Source: Epinephelus fuscoguttatus
Taxonomy: Eukaryota; Chordata; Actinopteri; Perciformes; Serranidae
Direction: 5' to 3'
Assembly: GCF_011397635.1 (NCBI RefSeq)
Contig: NC_064775.1
Coordinates: 14,583,452-14,647,451, forward strand
DNA length: 64,000 nucleotides
The position numbers and the translations under genes are program-made. Under the pieces are notes generated by a model, which was not told the origin of the DNA, made no database searches, and saw only the letters and a program-made list of their open reading frames with translations. The stretch's first letter is position 1, and each line of letters begins with the position of its first letter. Shown here piece after piece: positions 23,801 through 57,100 of this stretch.

Positions 23801-26686
23801 GTCAGAGAGAGACTGCAGGGGAAAACACCATATTTTCACATCTAATTTGGTGAATTAAGGGATTATTATTGTTGGAACAGTGGACTAACTAACTAGACGA
23901 CTGACATGACTAACTAAGACTGGTTTTGGGAGTTTTATTTTCTTTCTGTCCAGTTTGAATGCAGTGTGTTTTACCATGAGTTAACGAGGCAGTTAAGCTA
24001 ACAAGGCGCAAATAAGCTAACGTCACTTAGGTTAAAGAGAGAAACTTGAATTCAGTTGGTGTACAGGAAAATGGGTCTAAGAATATTATATTTCTTGACA
24101 TATTGTGGGTTTATATTGTTTATTTATCAGAAGGAAAAAGCTGAGAGCTTGCAGAAGGGGTCGTTGGGCTGTGCCGCACAGTCATATACCATAAAGTTAT
24201 AAGGCTATAGCTCTGAAATTTCAGGAAGATATAAAGATAGGTACGAAAAAATAGATAAAGCAAAAGCCTGTCACACAATGTAACAGGTATAGGGGCCCAC
24301 ATGGACAAACTGAAGAATGAAAAAATTGTCAGATAATTAGCAAACGAGAAAATATTTATTTTCGGAAGTTACTAAATTATTTTTATTGAATTTTTTTTGG
24401 TCTTGTCATGTCTGATATCTCTCGGGAGTTGATGGAGACCAAAAACAGAGCAAAAAGGGAGTGGATATTGGAGTTAAATTCATCAGGTAGACACAAACAG
24501 GACTCTAAATAAATGCTTTTGTTGCTTGACCAGTTGAGAACCGCTGGACCAGTAGGGACCAGTTGGGAACCACAGGTCTAAAATATATATGTCAATGTTT
24601 GCCACTTGTTGAAGTTCCCAAAGCTTTTTGTGATGTCTCCAACAGGACAAAAAGAAAAAAATCAAGTTTGAACTATTAATCAATTATCAGGTGATGTGTC
24701 GATTTATTGATTGGTCATGTTGGGCTTAGACACAGATTTTGACATGTACTTGTGTAGTTTTCTACATGACACAGTCAGCAGTGAGCTGGGCGGATGTTTG
24801 GGGATTTGAAGACAAGATAGCCACATCAGGGAGTGTACCTTTAAGCTAATGGGGTAGCCCAGGCACTGCAGCAGCTCACCTACATTACAGCTTATGATCT
24901 CACACACCTAAATCACAACCCTGCTCAGATGACCACACACACTTAGAGTCTTAGAGACGGCGGGGCAGTAGGGCAGTGATGAGTCAGCCATGTGATCTAG
25001 TCTGCACACTCCATCAATCCACTTACTGTGTCCCTTTGCCTGTGTGTGTTAGTTAAAGTCAGCGTGTGTGATTTCACCTGTGTATGTGTGAGTGTGTGCT
25101 GACAGTACGGCGCCAGTACCCCCTACCCACCAACCACCTCTTGCTACTGAGTTCAGTCTGTACATAGTTGGAGTCTGCTGAAGTGGAAATACAACATGAC
25201 ATTCTGCAAGGAGGGGCGGGGGGGGCGTGATAATTCTGTGCAAAGCAGAAGACTTCTGTGGAAACTCACACTGTGTTTGTTTTCCTCTGATGGCAGATTT
25301 TCACGGCTCTGTGGTTAAACGGTGGACAAGTACATGCTCCTATCATGAGTTTGACTGCCTCTGACAACCACACACTGCCTTCTTTACCTCCATCCATCAT
25401 ACAATAGCTGTAATTTCATTAAATTAAAAGACATCTTCAGTGTAATTGCATTAGGAATATTAACCTGTTGTGTTATGTCAATCTAATATGAAACAGAAAT
25501 GCATTTGTCAATTGCAGCATGCCAAACTGATCCCAGGCCACAAAATGATATCACTATTTAAAGACTTTGTGACATATTACATGATATGAAATGAATGTTA
25601 CGAAACATATACTTCCAATCCTCGATTATGATTGGCTGGTTTATGTTTGAAGACATCCATAGCCGCCAATTAGTCACCTATTGTCAAATAGGACGCAGAA
25701 CTACAGAGGGCAACTGCCAACCGAAGCCCGAATCTATTTTTGATCAATTTGTCTGATTATTTGCTGATTATTTTTCTGTAAATCTACTTATCAATTAATT
25801 GACTAATAGGTACGTTTCTACTACAGTTGAGTGAATTTGCTTGTTAATTGACAACAACTAGACTTGAACTTCTTAACTGTTTCCTAAATCCTAGCTTCAT
25901 GATTAAAGTCTTGTGAAAGCTGTTACGTAAGTGACGACGGTTACGTATTTATAGTGATTTACTTACACTAAACATGAGATTTCACATGTAAGTTCAATGT
26001 TCAGTTGGGGAATGAATGTGGTGCCTGGCACTGGCTGAAGCTTAAAGAAGGTTAGTGTTAAGCGTTTGTAGAGTTCTGAGTGCATGCCTAATGTGGAATG
26101 CTCGGTTTTAAAACCAAGGCTGAGTAAGGTCAAAGGTCATCTCATTGCGCATGTGCGAGACAGGGAGGAGAGGGGACGACAGGGGGGTTTGCGAGGGGTC
26201 GGTAGGGAGGAGATATGTGGAGGGTCGAGGTTTCGTTACAGGTCAGGTATTAATAGCTCAGCCTTTAAATGTGACCTTCAATGCCAGGCCGAAGGCTAAA
26301 TGTAAACTGTCATACATAATGACAGTGATGATGATGATTTCAGGTTGTTATTGGGCTTTTGGTGAGGGATGCTAAATAATTACATTTACTCAAGTACTGT
26401 ACAGTATATACAAAAAAAGAGGCACATGCAACATCAGATATCAGAAATACTTTTGATCCCCAGAGTTGGATTGAGACATGTTGAGGTTGCTCCTATACCG
26501 TATACAGGCAAAGACAAAACGATAAGAAAATGTACAGTTTTGAAGTTAAAGCAGAACAGTATTGCACAACAATATACTTTTACTTCACTGCATTTAAGTG
26601 ACAGCTTTAATTACCAATTACTGTACAAATAAAGATTATACATCCAAAAAATATGATGATCTTATAAAATATGACGGTGGTTTATA

Positions 26687-26942
26687 GACTAAAACAGTGG
26701 TTCCCAGCTGGTGGGTCATAGTCATGGTCCCTTTATTTTTAGGTACAGTGAATTTCCAGCAGAGAGATTGTATTTTGAAGTGTCATTTCCTGCCATAGAT
26801 TGAGTGACTAATAGACAGCTCCTTGACAGGGATAGCAAACCAGCTGGATGATATGGCCGAAGTATGATGCTTTATGTATTAAACTGTGTGGACCTTGAAC
26901 TAATGACCAAGGAGAAATCAGTTGGGAACCACTGGACTAAAA
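26687..26942. mobile_element. hAT-like miniature transposon with 8-bp target duplication
   Basis: The element is 26695-26934 (240 bp). Its ends are inverted: CAGTGGTTCCCAGCTGG at the left and the complement of CAGTGGTTCCCAACTG at the right. The perfect 8-bp direct repeat GACTAAAA flanks it (26687-26694 and 26935-26942). An 8-bp duplication and CAGNG-type ends are hallmarks of the hAT superfamily. It has no transposase frame, so it is non-autonomous. Confidence 0.92.
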
Positions 26943-27359
26943 TATAAGCAAATATAACAGTATATAAAATAGTTAAAAGTGGCCTCACCTTGACAACAGT
27001 AACACTCAAAGGGACCTTTATTCTACATTGATTACCTTCACTTTTTAGACTTAAAGTAACCGACGTTTTGCGGAAAGTACTTAAGTACTTTTGCTTAAGC
27101 AACATTTTCAGGGCGGGACTTTGACTTAGAACAGAGTACTGCCCTGTTTTCAACACAATGCACTGTCCAGCTAATCCAAGAGGGGTTTTGATTAGTTTAA
27201 CTGGCTTAAGAAGTAGCCGAGTTGTCTCAGCTTATAAAGGAAGCTGTAATCCCTTTGTTTATCAGAAACACTCACAATCAAAACCACCAAATCTGGAGAT
27301 GCATGGTTTTCACTGGACAGGAAGAGTATGACTAATTGTGATCTGAAAAGTAACTAAAG

Positions 27360-27586
27360 CTATTGTTATTTGTTTTGTTTGTTTTAAAGATTATTTTTAT
27401 TGGCTTTTTGCCTTTATTGACAGGACAGAAGGTGAAATGGTGAGACAGAGAGAGAGTGGGAACTGAAATGCAGCAAAGGTCCGCGAGCCGGATTCAAACC
27501 CGCGGCCGCTGTAGTGAGGCAATGCCTCTGTACATGGGGCGCCGGCCCTATCTACTACGCTACCGACACCCCTATTGTTATTTGTT
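27360..27586 (-). mobile_element. tRNA-derived SINE with 15-bp target duplication
   Basis: The body is about 27375-27571 on the minus strand, starting GGGGTGTCGGTAGCGTAGT and carrying a box-B-like GGTTTGAATCC. The tail reads AACAAACAAA-like on that strand. The flanking direct repeat CTATTGTTATTTGTT occurs at 27360-27374 and 27572-27586. It is the same family as the element at 4039-4219. Confidence 0.92.
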
Positions 27587-28498
27587 ATAGAGTAAAAAGT
27601 ACCTTTGCCCCTGAGATTGAGTAGAAGTGTAAAGTTGCAAGTAAAGTGCAAGTACCTCAAAACTGTACTGTCCTTGAGTCAGTGTACTTGGTTACAGTCT
27701 ACCACTGGCAACAGGTGCGTAGGAGGACACATCACAACAACTCTCACAAGCTGTCAACACTTACAGTCAATTTATTAAGATACATTTTGGTCCAATGACC
27801 TTCTGTCACCATGTGACAACAGGTATGTGTGTATGCTCACAATTGAAAAGAAGCAATCCTACAGACGAGGCGAGAAGTTATTCAAATAGAGACAAATCAA
27901 GTGACCCTGTACAACGCACATAACTTACCGAACACAAGCTCAGGTGTAATTATGTGGGGAAAAACACCTTGAAAAAAATCATTAAATGCCCCTGAAATAT
28001 AGTTACAGAGGGCTCCAGCTGCAGATTGAAGCCGTGTGGTAATGCAGCGGATTAGAGAAGGCATTCTGTCAACAGTAAATCCCCCCCCATTCTCTGTTTT
28101 AATCCCGCTGCTGAATCAAGGACACCTACTTCCCGAGAGCTTCACGTGCCTGTGCGTGTATGTGTGTGTGCAATTCTGATTAGTTCCATAAAGACAAGAG
28201 GCAGCAGTGGGTCTGTGTGTGTTTTGTTTGCAGAGCAGGGTTTCGTTTGGCTCTCAGGATGGAGTGTGCAGGTGCTTTTGGAGTGTTTTCGGAAAAGCAA
28301 AGAGTAAAGTGCGTGCTTTAATTTGACGGGCCATAGCATGCTATTCAGCACAATTTTAAGAGTTTGTGCTGGTGTGTATGTGTGTGAGGGTTTGTGGCAG
28401 CTATTTGGGCACAAGTGGCTTTAAACTCTGCCAGCAGCACCATGCTCAGCAATGGCCTCTCCCCTGAGCTATTTATAAATCTGTCCAGATGTGTGGGC

Positions 28499-28502
<4 letters not shown>

Positions 28503-28544
<42 letters not shown>
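28503..28544. repeat. Microsatellite (GT)n
   Basis: About 21 perfect GT dinucleotide units in the hecw2 first intron. Confidence 0.95.
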
Positions 28545-28548
<4 letters not shown>

Positions 28549-30942
28549 ACAGGATGAATCTAGAGGATGTTCCACAGTAAAGCTTGACATTTCTTTTGGA
28601 AAAGCCAGGAAACTGCATCGTTATTCTGACAGGGAATTATGTGGAAGTGTTACTTCTCAGCTAACATGATGCATCTTGTGCTCCTTAAACTCGCTTTGAC
28701 TTCTCGTCGTTGGATGTGTGTAGCAGAACTGACAGGAAGCAACCTTTCCTGGATTTTTCCAATGAAAATTACCCTATTTATAGGCAACACTCATGCATAA
28801 AGTGTGAGTAATTTTATGTATTTCTCTGCACAGGTTATCAGTCACGTCTCATTTCTTCACCATTTCCTGTCGTGTTTTTTATAATGCTTTTTATAGTGTT
28901 CCTGTGAATAAGAGTTTCCATAGCTTTGTATATTCTCCATGGAATATAGTCTGCTGTGACAGAAATGTCTGGCAATCTTTTGTTTGGCATCTTAGAGGCA
29001 TGCTCCACCTGTGAGATGCTGCTGAAATAGATGGAAACTGGAGATACAGACTGCCACTGTCAGCTTTCATATTGATTTTCTGAATTTTACATACTGTAGC
29101 TTGGTGTTCATAGTCTGCTTTTCTGCTGAATAATTAAAGACCTAGTATTTCCGTGACATGCAGTAGTGGATATAACAAGACCAGATCAAAACCTAGCACA
29201 TGGCTGGACCATGTAAAAACACACTGGAGGGCTTTTAATTTGAAAAAGGGGGTGGCAGCATTCACTTAGTCACGGTCTTTGTCCTTGATCTAGCTTAAAA
29301 AATCATGGTAATGCATGTTAAAATGAAGAGCAAATACACATAACACAACCCTCCCGTCCTCAGCTCCAGTAGATGATGTTCGGCCTCATGTGGCTGGTGG
29401 AGGCTGCAAAGTCATCAGCCACCATTAAAGCCTAGCTTCCACCAGTAACGATAGTTTGTAAAACGTCTCATTGGCCCTTAATCGACCAAACCGTTTGGTC
29501 AGCCTCTAGTTACAGGGTGTTCCTAAGGTCATGGCACCTGTTCCAACATCCCATTTCCACTTTCTCTTTTCTCTTTGTCTTCTCTTCTCACTTTTATGCA
29601 ATCACTACAGTGGTGAAGTTGTTAAATTTTACTCATGTGGAGGTGCTCTAGTTAGCTATCGAGCTTGTAAATTCCCCAGGCTACCATGGCACACTGTTTT
29701 CCTTTCCGAAGAAAAACAGCCAACACTTGCATCACAACTCACTCCCGTCACAACTCACTCCCAGAAGTTACACCAGTGGTGTAACTTCATCACTCACTCA
29801 CTCAGTGACGGACAGACGCTTGTGTTCATGGGACTGGCCTTGCATGCTGTGCTCCAACCAAAACATGACGACAGCCTACATTTAGTTAATCAGTGGAGCT
29901 GACAATGGGGAGTATTGTGCTGATTGCTGTAGGTATTGTGTCACCACGAGGCTACTCAGGCTGAATGTAAACAGGAAAAAGTTTAATTAAGTAGGAGCTT
30001 AAACTACCGTAATGTGTCCCCCTTGGCCTCTCGGAATTTGTCATTGTTCTGTGTACTATAGACCAACTAATGAATGGATCAATCAAGAAAATAATTGGGA
30101 GATTGATGGATAATGAACATAATTGTGAGCTGCAGCCCTGCATTAGATAATATGCCAGCGTAGTGTTTACAGCTTGTTGCTCTGCCCCCAAGTGGTCAAA
30201 AAATCCGCTATGCAGGTTTAATTCGAGACATCTGGGGCCTTAAAATCCTCCATAATATGCCCTGTGTCTCATTTCTCTCTCTTCATCAATCATTTATTTG
30301 GGTCTGTCTCCCCTGCATACTCTATCTCTTCCTCTGCAGTTTTCTGCATACCTCTCCCTCTAACTCTGTCAGTAGCACGTTACACAGCTAATTTAGACGC
30401 CTCGGGGGATGGTATACTTGTCTGTGAGTGCACATCCACTCTGTCTGGAAGAATGCAGAGAAGAAGAGGAAGGAGGGGAGTGGCTGCTGATCAGTAGGTT
30501 TGACGTGACTGGTGCGGAAGCTGAGACATGGTTAGGCATAATCACCTCTCACCATGGCAACAGAAGTGCATGTGTGTGAGAGGGAGAGAAAAGAGATAAT
30601 CAAGAGGAGAGGTCATGGGTGTGTGTGCTGGGAAAGGTCAGGTTTTGGATTTATTTGTGTCCATTCAGGAAGTGGAATGTAACCTGCTAACCTCTGATGC
30701 GGGTGCAGACATCTTTACAAATACAGTGGCCTACGTTTGTGTTTTAAAGTCAGTGCAGGTGGTATCAAAGTGATAGACAAGAAAAGAGCTCGAAACATAT
30801 AGTTAATTCATGTTGTCACAGTTTGAAATTTGGGGAAATGTCTGGAAAGTGATACACAAGCCATTCAGAAATAATCCATTTTGTTTAGTGGTGCAGCTAC
30901 AGAAAAAAAAACCCATGGTATTGTGGGTTATTTTCAGTAGGC

Positions 30943-31060
30943 ATGTCCCGATCCAGCTTTTTCACTTCCGATCCGATACCGATATTACAGCCTTGAGTTT
31001 TGGCCGATACCAATACCAGTCCGATCCAAGCTCACTTATTTTGTTGTCAGTCATGTTAGA
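30943..31060 (+). mobile_element. hAT-like element fragment
   Basis: The stretch has the phrase CCGATCCGATACCGATA followed by CCGATACCAATACCAGTCC, which I recognise as a motif common in hAT-type elements of teleosts. Only one end could be recognised here, so the full extent and the target duplication are unknown. Confidence 0.45.
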
Positions 31061-33456
31061 AAAGGTTTGATCAAGCAATATTACTCTAACAAGAACAACT
31101 ACTTAATCGGGTTAGTTAGAATGATCCACAACAGTTGGTATGAGAAACTGACCTGTTTATTGTTAACAGGGTTAAATAAACAAACTTTAAATTTGAACAT
31201 TAACATTAAATAAAAAGTATAGCTGGTTTGCTTTGGCTGCTTTGGCCCCTTAATAAATAGAAAATAAATCAACACAAGAAATCTTTAAAATGTCTAACAA
31301 TGAAATTAAAATAGCAGCAAGACACACTTGTGCTTTGCTCCCCTAATAAATTAAAAAAAGATTAACACCACAAGACACTGTTGACATTTAACAAACAATG
31401 CAGCCTTTCCTTTTCAGTTATTTCAGTAGTGTTTTTGTAGTCCATCTTGGCTCCAATTTCACAAACTGTGCCCAAAACATCCCTAATTTTCAGTGTAATT
31501 TTGTAGATTGAGGAGATTATTCTGTAAATGTGAAATGTGTTATCTTTTTTTTTAAAGCAGTAGTTTCACAGTTTGGGAAATACCCTTATTCATGTTTTTG
31601 CTGAGAGTTAGATGAGAACATGGATACCACTCACGGTGCTTTATCTGTGGCTAGAGCATGAAGTTGTTTATCTTAGCTTAGCTCAGCATCAAGACTGAGA
31701 GCCGTTAGCTGTTGAAAAAGCTAAAAAATGCAAAAACCAAACCATAAAGAGCAAAGAAGGACTAGAAACCTTTTGCATTTATGAACATGCTGAGAGGAAG
31801 TCCCCTTGAGAGGCCCTCAAATTCTGGATATAAGTGACCTAATGTGAAAACCTCCTGCTGTTACCCATCGAAACATACCAGACAGGCATGTGGTTGACGT
31901 CTTATGTCAGAGAAACTCTGCAGAAACTCAGATGACAGCAGGCTAAACTTTACTCATAGCAAATGGCGTCAATATAGGATTTAGAATTAAGCCGCTGCAG
32001 TTGTCGTAAAAAGAGATTCTGCGCACCTGTTTGTGATATTTCTCACAAGAATAACAACAGCCATCTTTCTGTACCTTTCACCAGTTGACACAATCACACA
32101 CTGAAACTCTAAACATCATACTGATCACGGAAGCATTGATCATAGCGTCTGATAAACCTCTGCACTATCCAGTAAACAACCATACACACACAGTAACAGT
32201 GTGACCTTCCCCCCCCCCTTGAAAACAGTTTGTAAGCAAAACTGGGCGCCCATCAGGCTGATTTAGATGCATTAGTGGCATGGAAAATTACTGTTGGTTG
32301 ATTTTGGGGTGAACTGTCCCTTTTAAGTAATGAAGAAAAGGAAATATATGGCACTGATGTTTAAAAGAATAAAATTAAAAGTGACTATTTACTACATACA
32401 CAAAGTATTGACCGTAAAATACTCACCACCATCCCTCTTTTTGTCCCCTTGTCCTCCTCTTTCCCCTATCACCTTTCTGACTTCCTGTCTCTCTCTCTGT
32501 CTCTCCTGTAGGTCTTCCCTCCACCCCTCTCCTTCCTGTGGAACATAGGATCGCCCTGTCATCACCCCCTCCTTCCTGGACAGACCAGCAGAAGGATTAC
32601 CGGATCGCCTTTCATCCTTAATTCCTCGTCTCTCTCTGCCCATCTCCCACCTCCCCTGTATCATAATGGATACCTGGATGATTTACGAAGTACTCTAGTG
32701 CCCTAGAGCAAGGCATTGCTCTGCTGTTGACACTCAAGTGTTATTCAGGGTGGACAGGCGTCCTAGGGTGTTGAGAGAGATAAATCAACATCAGTGTTCA
32801 CAGTGGAAACGTGATATGCATGACTGATCTAAGAGAGTTTAACTATGTTTCAAACTGCCTCGTGACACCTCAATTGACCACTAGTGGATTCTGGGAGTTC
32901 TGAAGTGCCTTGCCCAAGGGAACGCCAGCAGGGCCAAGGACATGTACATCAAGGAACCCTAAATCTTTTTTTTAAGTTGCTTTGGACAGCTTCTCTTGTG
33001 ATTACTCCATTCATCTGTCTATACTTCTATACCTCAATCATTTCTCCTTTTGTCCTCGCTTCATCTTCCCAGCATTCATTGCTTCTTCAGTTTGGTCTGG
33101 TTCACTTTTAAGCTAAAGGGCCCAAGTGTCCCTTTCCTTTCTTCCTTCCTCCCTCACTTCCTTCCCCCTCCCACCCCCTTTGTTTTGTTTTTTGCCTCAC
33201 CCACCTGGCCTCCACCATTCGCCCCTCTCTCACAACGGCCGTCCTCCCCCCTCGCTCCCGCCCCCATTCATCCTCACCCTCCCTCTCCTCCTCCGCCCCC
33301 TCCTCCCCCCACCACCATCATCATCACCACCACCATCCTCACCCCCAACCCCACTCCCCCCACCACCACCACCATCACCACCACCACCACCAACTCTCCT
33401 CCTCTCTCCCTCGCTTCTCGCCCCCTCCCTTCTCCGCCTCCTCTTCTGCGGGAACT

Positions 33457-53768
<20,312 letters not shown>

Positions 53769-54860
53769 TCCTCGCCAACCCAAATCTCAGCTGACCTCTG
53801 TCTACCCCTCAAGGACTGCTGGTAGTAGTGACGAGAGGTAGCTATGATGGACAAAGGTTCAAAAAACTGGATTTAAAGTCCAAGTTATGGTTTATGTTTA
53901 ATTTATACTGGGCTGAATTTTATATCAGAGGCTGATAAGACCTTTGATCCATGAAGCTGCACTCTGACCTTTTGAAATGCCCCATGTACAGAGGTAAACA
54001 CTTTTTTTTTTGTCGCACCTGCACGTATTTCACACCTACTTAGTAACACACGCTTTTACCTGTGTGATTTGACGAATGAAAACCCACACTGCCTTTGGGA
54101 CCAGAATCATAACTGCCGGGATTTGATCATGTGGATACCGGATTGTTGCTGTTTTTTTTGTTGTTGTTGTTTTTTTTGTTTTGTTTTTTTGGTTACTTTC
54201 TCTTTGATACCAGAGGATTAGAGTATAAGGCTACACATCAAAGAAAAAGCAATCACTGCCTTCACCGCAAAAGCTGAGTGGACTCAGCGTCTTTATTCTG
54301 GTGTTGATGGACCTCAGATCATACGGCCTGTCCAGTGACACCCCCATTGTTGTACAGCGCCTCCCTGTGGCCTGTAGAGTAACTGCACCCATGCAGGCAT
54401 TTGTCAAAGCCTTTTGAGGACCGCTTGATGTAACTTTTGGTAAAGTTTATGGAATTTTCTTCTACAGCCAGTTTTGGAGTCCAGACAGAAGCTTTGCTAT
54501 TGTTACAGTATTTTCATCTCAATGAAGAACAAAAAAGTGATTTTCTAACGATGTGGCAGTGACATATTGTGATTTGAATGTAACTTAATGATGTAGATTG
54601 TGTGGGAAGTGATTATGCACCAGATCTCAATTAATTGGCAAAAAATATTTGGGCCCCCCACTCACATTATCAATGTGTTAATGGTAAGTAATTAACATAC
54701 AGTATGTAACCATATCCATTTACTTTGATTGTATTTGATTGATTTACTTTGACCCAGGTCTGTTTTTTAAAGTTTGCTAAAAATCATCTACATTCAACAG
54801 GTGGAGATTGAAAGAAAACTGTTTATCCAAATGGATAAAGTAAATTGAATGTCCACCCAC

Positions 54861-56635
54861 CAGTGGCGGATCTGGAAATCTTCTGGCAAAGGGGTGGCAT
54901 GGGAGGGTGGTGCGTCCCCACATAAAAATACAAACTACTTCTGCAAGTTAAGCTAAAAGTTTAACTATGACAAAACTAAATTAGCAGTCACATAGGCCTA
55001 AAGGATAACTCAGTACAATGATATAGCATGACTAATTATGTATTAGCAAACCCTCCATCAGTTAACCGTTAGTTAGCTCAAGTGCAAATGAAAAAATAAG
55101 AATACATTTACAGCAGAATAGACGTAGTTTCATCTATCTTTTGATTGTGATTCTTAGGTATTCAATATTTGAGTTATGTACTCAAATTATGACTAGGATA
55201 ACTCATAAGTTCTTACAATTAAATTTGTAGTCGTCCTTTTTCGCAAATCTTGTAACAGCAGTGGATACAGGAGTCAAGCTATCGCTATCACAAAAACAGA
55301 ACAGAATAGAGGTTTTCCCAAGGCTCCATCATTAGTGTACCATGTGTATCATGTCCTGGACACTGGAGAGATTCCTTCAATTTTTGCGATACTTTTTTTT
55401 GTTTGTTTTTTTGTGGCAACTCTGCATGAGGGTTTTAGGTCACCAAACTAACGTGATTTTTTTTCTTTTGCCAATACCATGGCAACATACGATAAAGCAT
55501 TAGGCTAATGCCTGTGCTGATTTAGCCAAAGTTAGAAGTTGAACTGCTCGCTACAAGTATCGAGATTTAATATCAGCACATGCAGAATTCAGGTATATGT
55601 GTATGTATAACAAGCATACTTTTCTGGTCACCAGAAATAAGAGGAAAAAACAAGAAGAGGAGGAAAAATGACACCAGTGGGTGTAGGGGGGCATCAATAG
55701 GCTTCTTTGCTCGGGGTCCCCCCAGAGTCTAGGGTCAACACCGGTAACAATCTGCTCATCATGTCCCACAAGAATCATGTAATTTAGGCAGTTGTGTGGA
55801 GCCTGCAGCTACAGGTTGGCATGGAAGGGCATTAAGTTAAAACTGGAAACACGGTCTAGTGTAGGCTACATCCTGCATCATGAGGCAGTGGAAATGCATG
55901 AGTGTGGGCAGAGTGGGTGCAGGATGACTACTATCATTAGGAAACACTAGTTCCTTAAACACCTTAAGTACAAAACATATCTAGGTGTTGGTATCTTTAT
56001 ACTTGTGTATTTATGAAAATCATCTTTTAAAATCATTTTAATATCATAATTTTTCCTTCAGCAAAGTGACAGTTGTTGACGAGCACTCTCAAAGGGTCAG
56101 GGTTTTTCTGTCGTCGGTACATTTCCAAGTGTCAGTGAATCAAAATAACTCAAGATGAGTCATCTCATAGGGTAGAACCACTGCTGTGCAAGAGGCTGTA
56201 TTTTATTTAAATCTTAGCTACACACCCCTGTAATCAAAAGTTCTGCAAAAAAAAATACACTTAACTAAAAAGTCATCAGAATATTTTGGATTATAATTAT
56301 GGATTAAAGTGTGTGTACATCACTTTACAGTAGGTGAGGCTAATTTTAAATGCTAATTCTAACTACTCCGGGTACTATTGGAGTGGCAACCCAATTGTCA
56401 CAATGAATGTTGGCATTGCATGTTTCTGCAACTCACGGTTACGTAACTTTTTACATTATTATGTAATGAATACACTTTGAGTGGTTAGGTTTAGGCACAC
56501 AAAAACACTTAATTGAGTTTGGACAGCTCAGGGACATCGAGGTGACTGAATATTACATGATTTTCTAATTATGAACAATCTCCATCGTCAGGGTGGTAGC
56601 TGCTCCCCCCATGCCGCCCTCTAGATCCGCCCATG
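54861..56635. mobile_element. 1.78-kb element with short inverted ends
   Basis: The left end starts CAGTGGCGGATCTGG and the right end is the complement of CATGGGCGGATCTAGAGGG, so the two ends match over GGCGGATCT. The flanks CCACCCAC and CCACAACC are 8 bases long and only partly alike, so a target duplication is suspected but not proven. No transposase frame survives. A hAT-like non-autonomous element is the best guess. Confidence 0.65.
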
Positions 56636-57094
56636 CCACAACCACCTCGATCAGAACTGAAAAATGTCCCCTAGCTGCTACAGCTGGTGTCAAAAACACA
56701 ATTTTGATTTTAAGATGCCATTAAAGTCCAGTTTATTATGCACTCATAGAAAACAGATCTTGATAAAGTCCTGGACCTACTGTTTTCTTTGTTTACACTT
56801 TTAAAGAATGTGCTCTTATCCAGAATATGAAGTTATGAATATGAAGTTAACTCTTGGCTACATTTTCATGTGTGAATTTAGTTCAATTCAAATGGGATCA
56901 AATAATTGTCATGATGAAAATAATAATATAATTTCCCTCACTTAATGCACTGCCCTGTGTCCATCTCATCAGAATGTACCAAAGTTTTGAGCCTTACCGG
57001 GCTGCTTCACATCTAACCCCAACCCAGCCGACCACTCTTCTGTACAGTCCACCTCACTTTTGAATATGAATGTTTGTCAGCACTTCTCTCCTGA

Positions 57095-57100
57095 AATAAA
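57095..57100 (+). terminator. hecw2: Candidate hecw2 poly(A) signal
   Basis: AATAAA followed by a T-rich stretch with CTTTC and TGTGT within 50 bases. It is the most convincing signal after the stop codon, but lies beyond an inserted element. Confidence 0.4.

Larger units (their letters stand above)
19159..33456 (+). other. hecw2: hecw2 5' UTR intron region, 14 kb, repeat-rich
   Basis: No coding exon of any known protein could be recognised. It contains an inverted repeat copy (20370-20895), a hAT-like miniature element (26695-26934), a SINE (27375-27571), CA/GT microsatellites (19533-19566, 28503-28544) and a hAT-like fragment near 30943-31060. A second 5' UTR exon could begin after CTCTCCTGTAG at about 32512, but this is weak. 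Confidence 0.55.
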
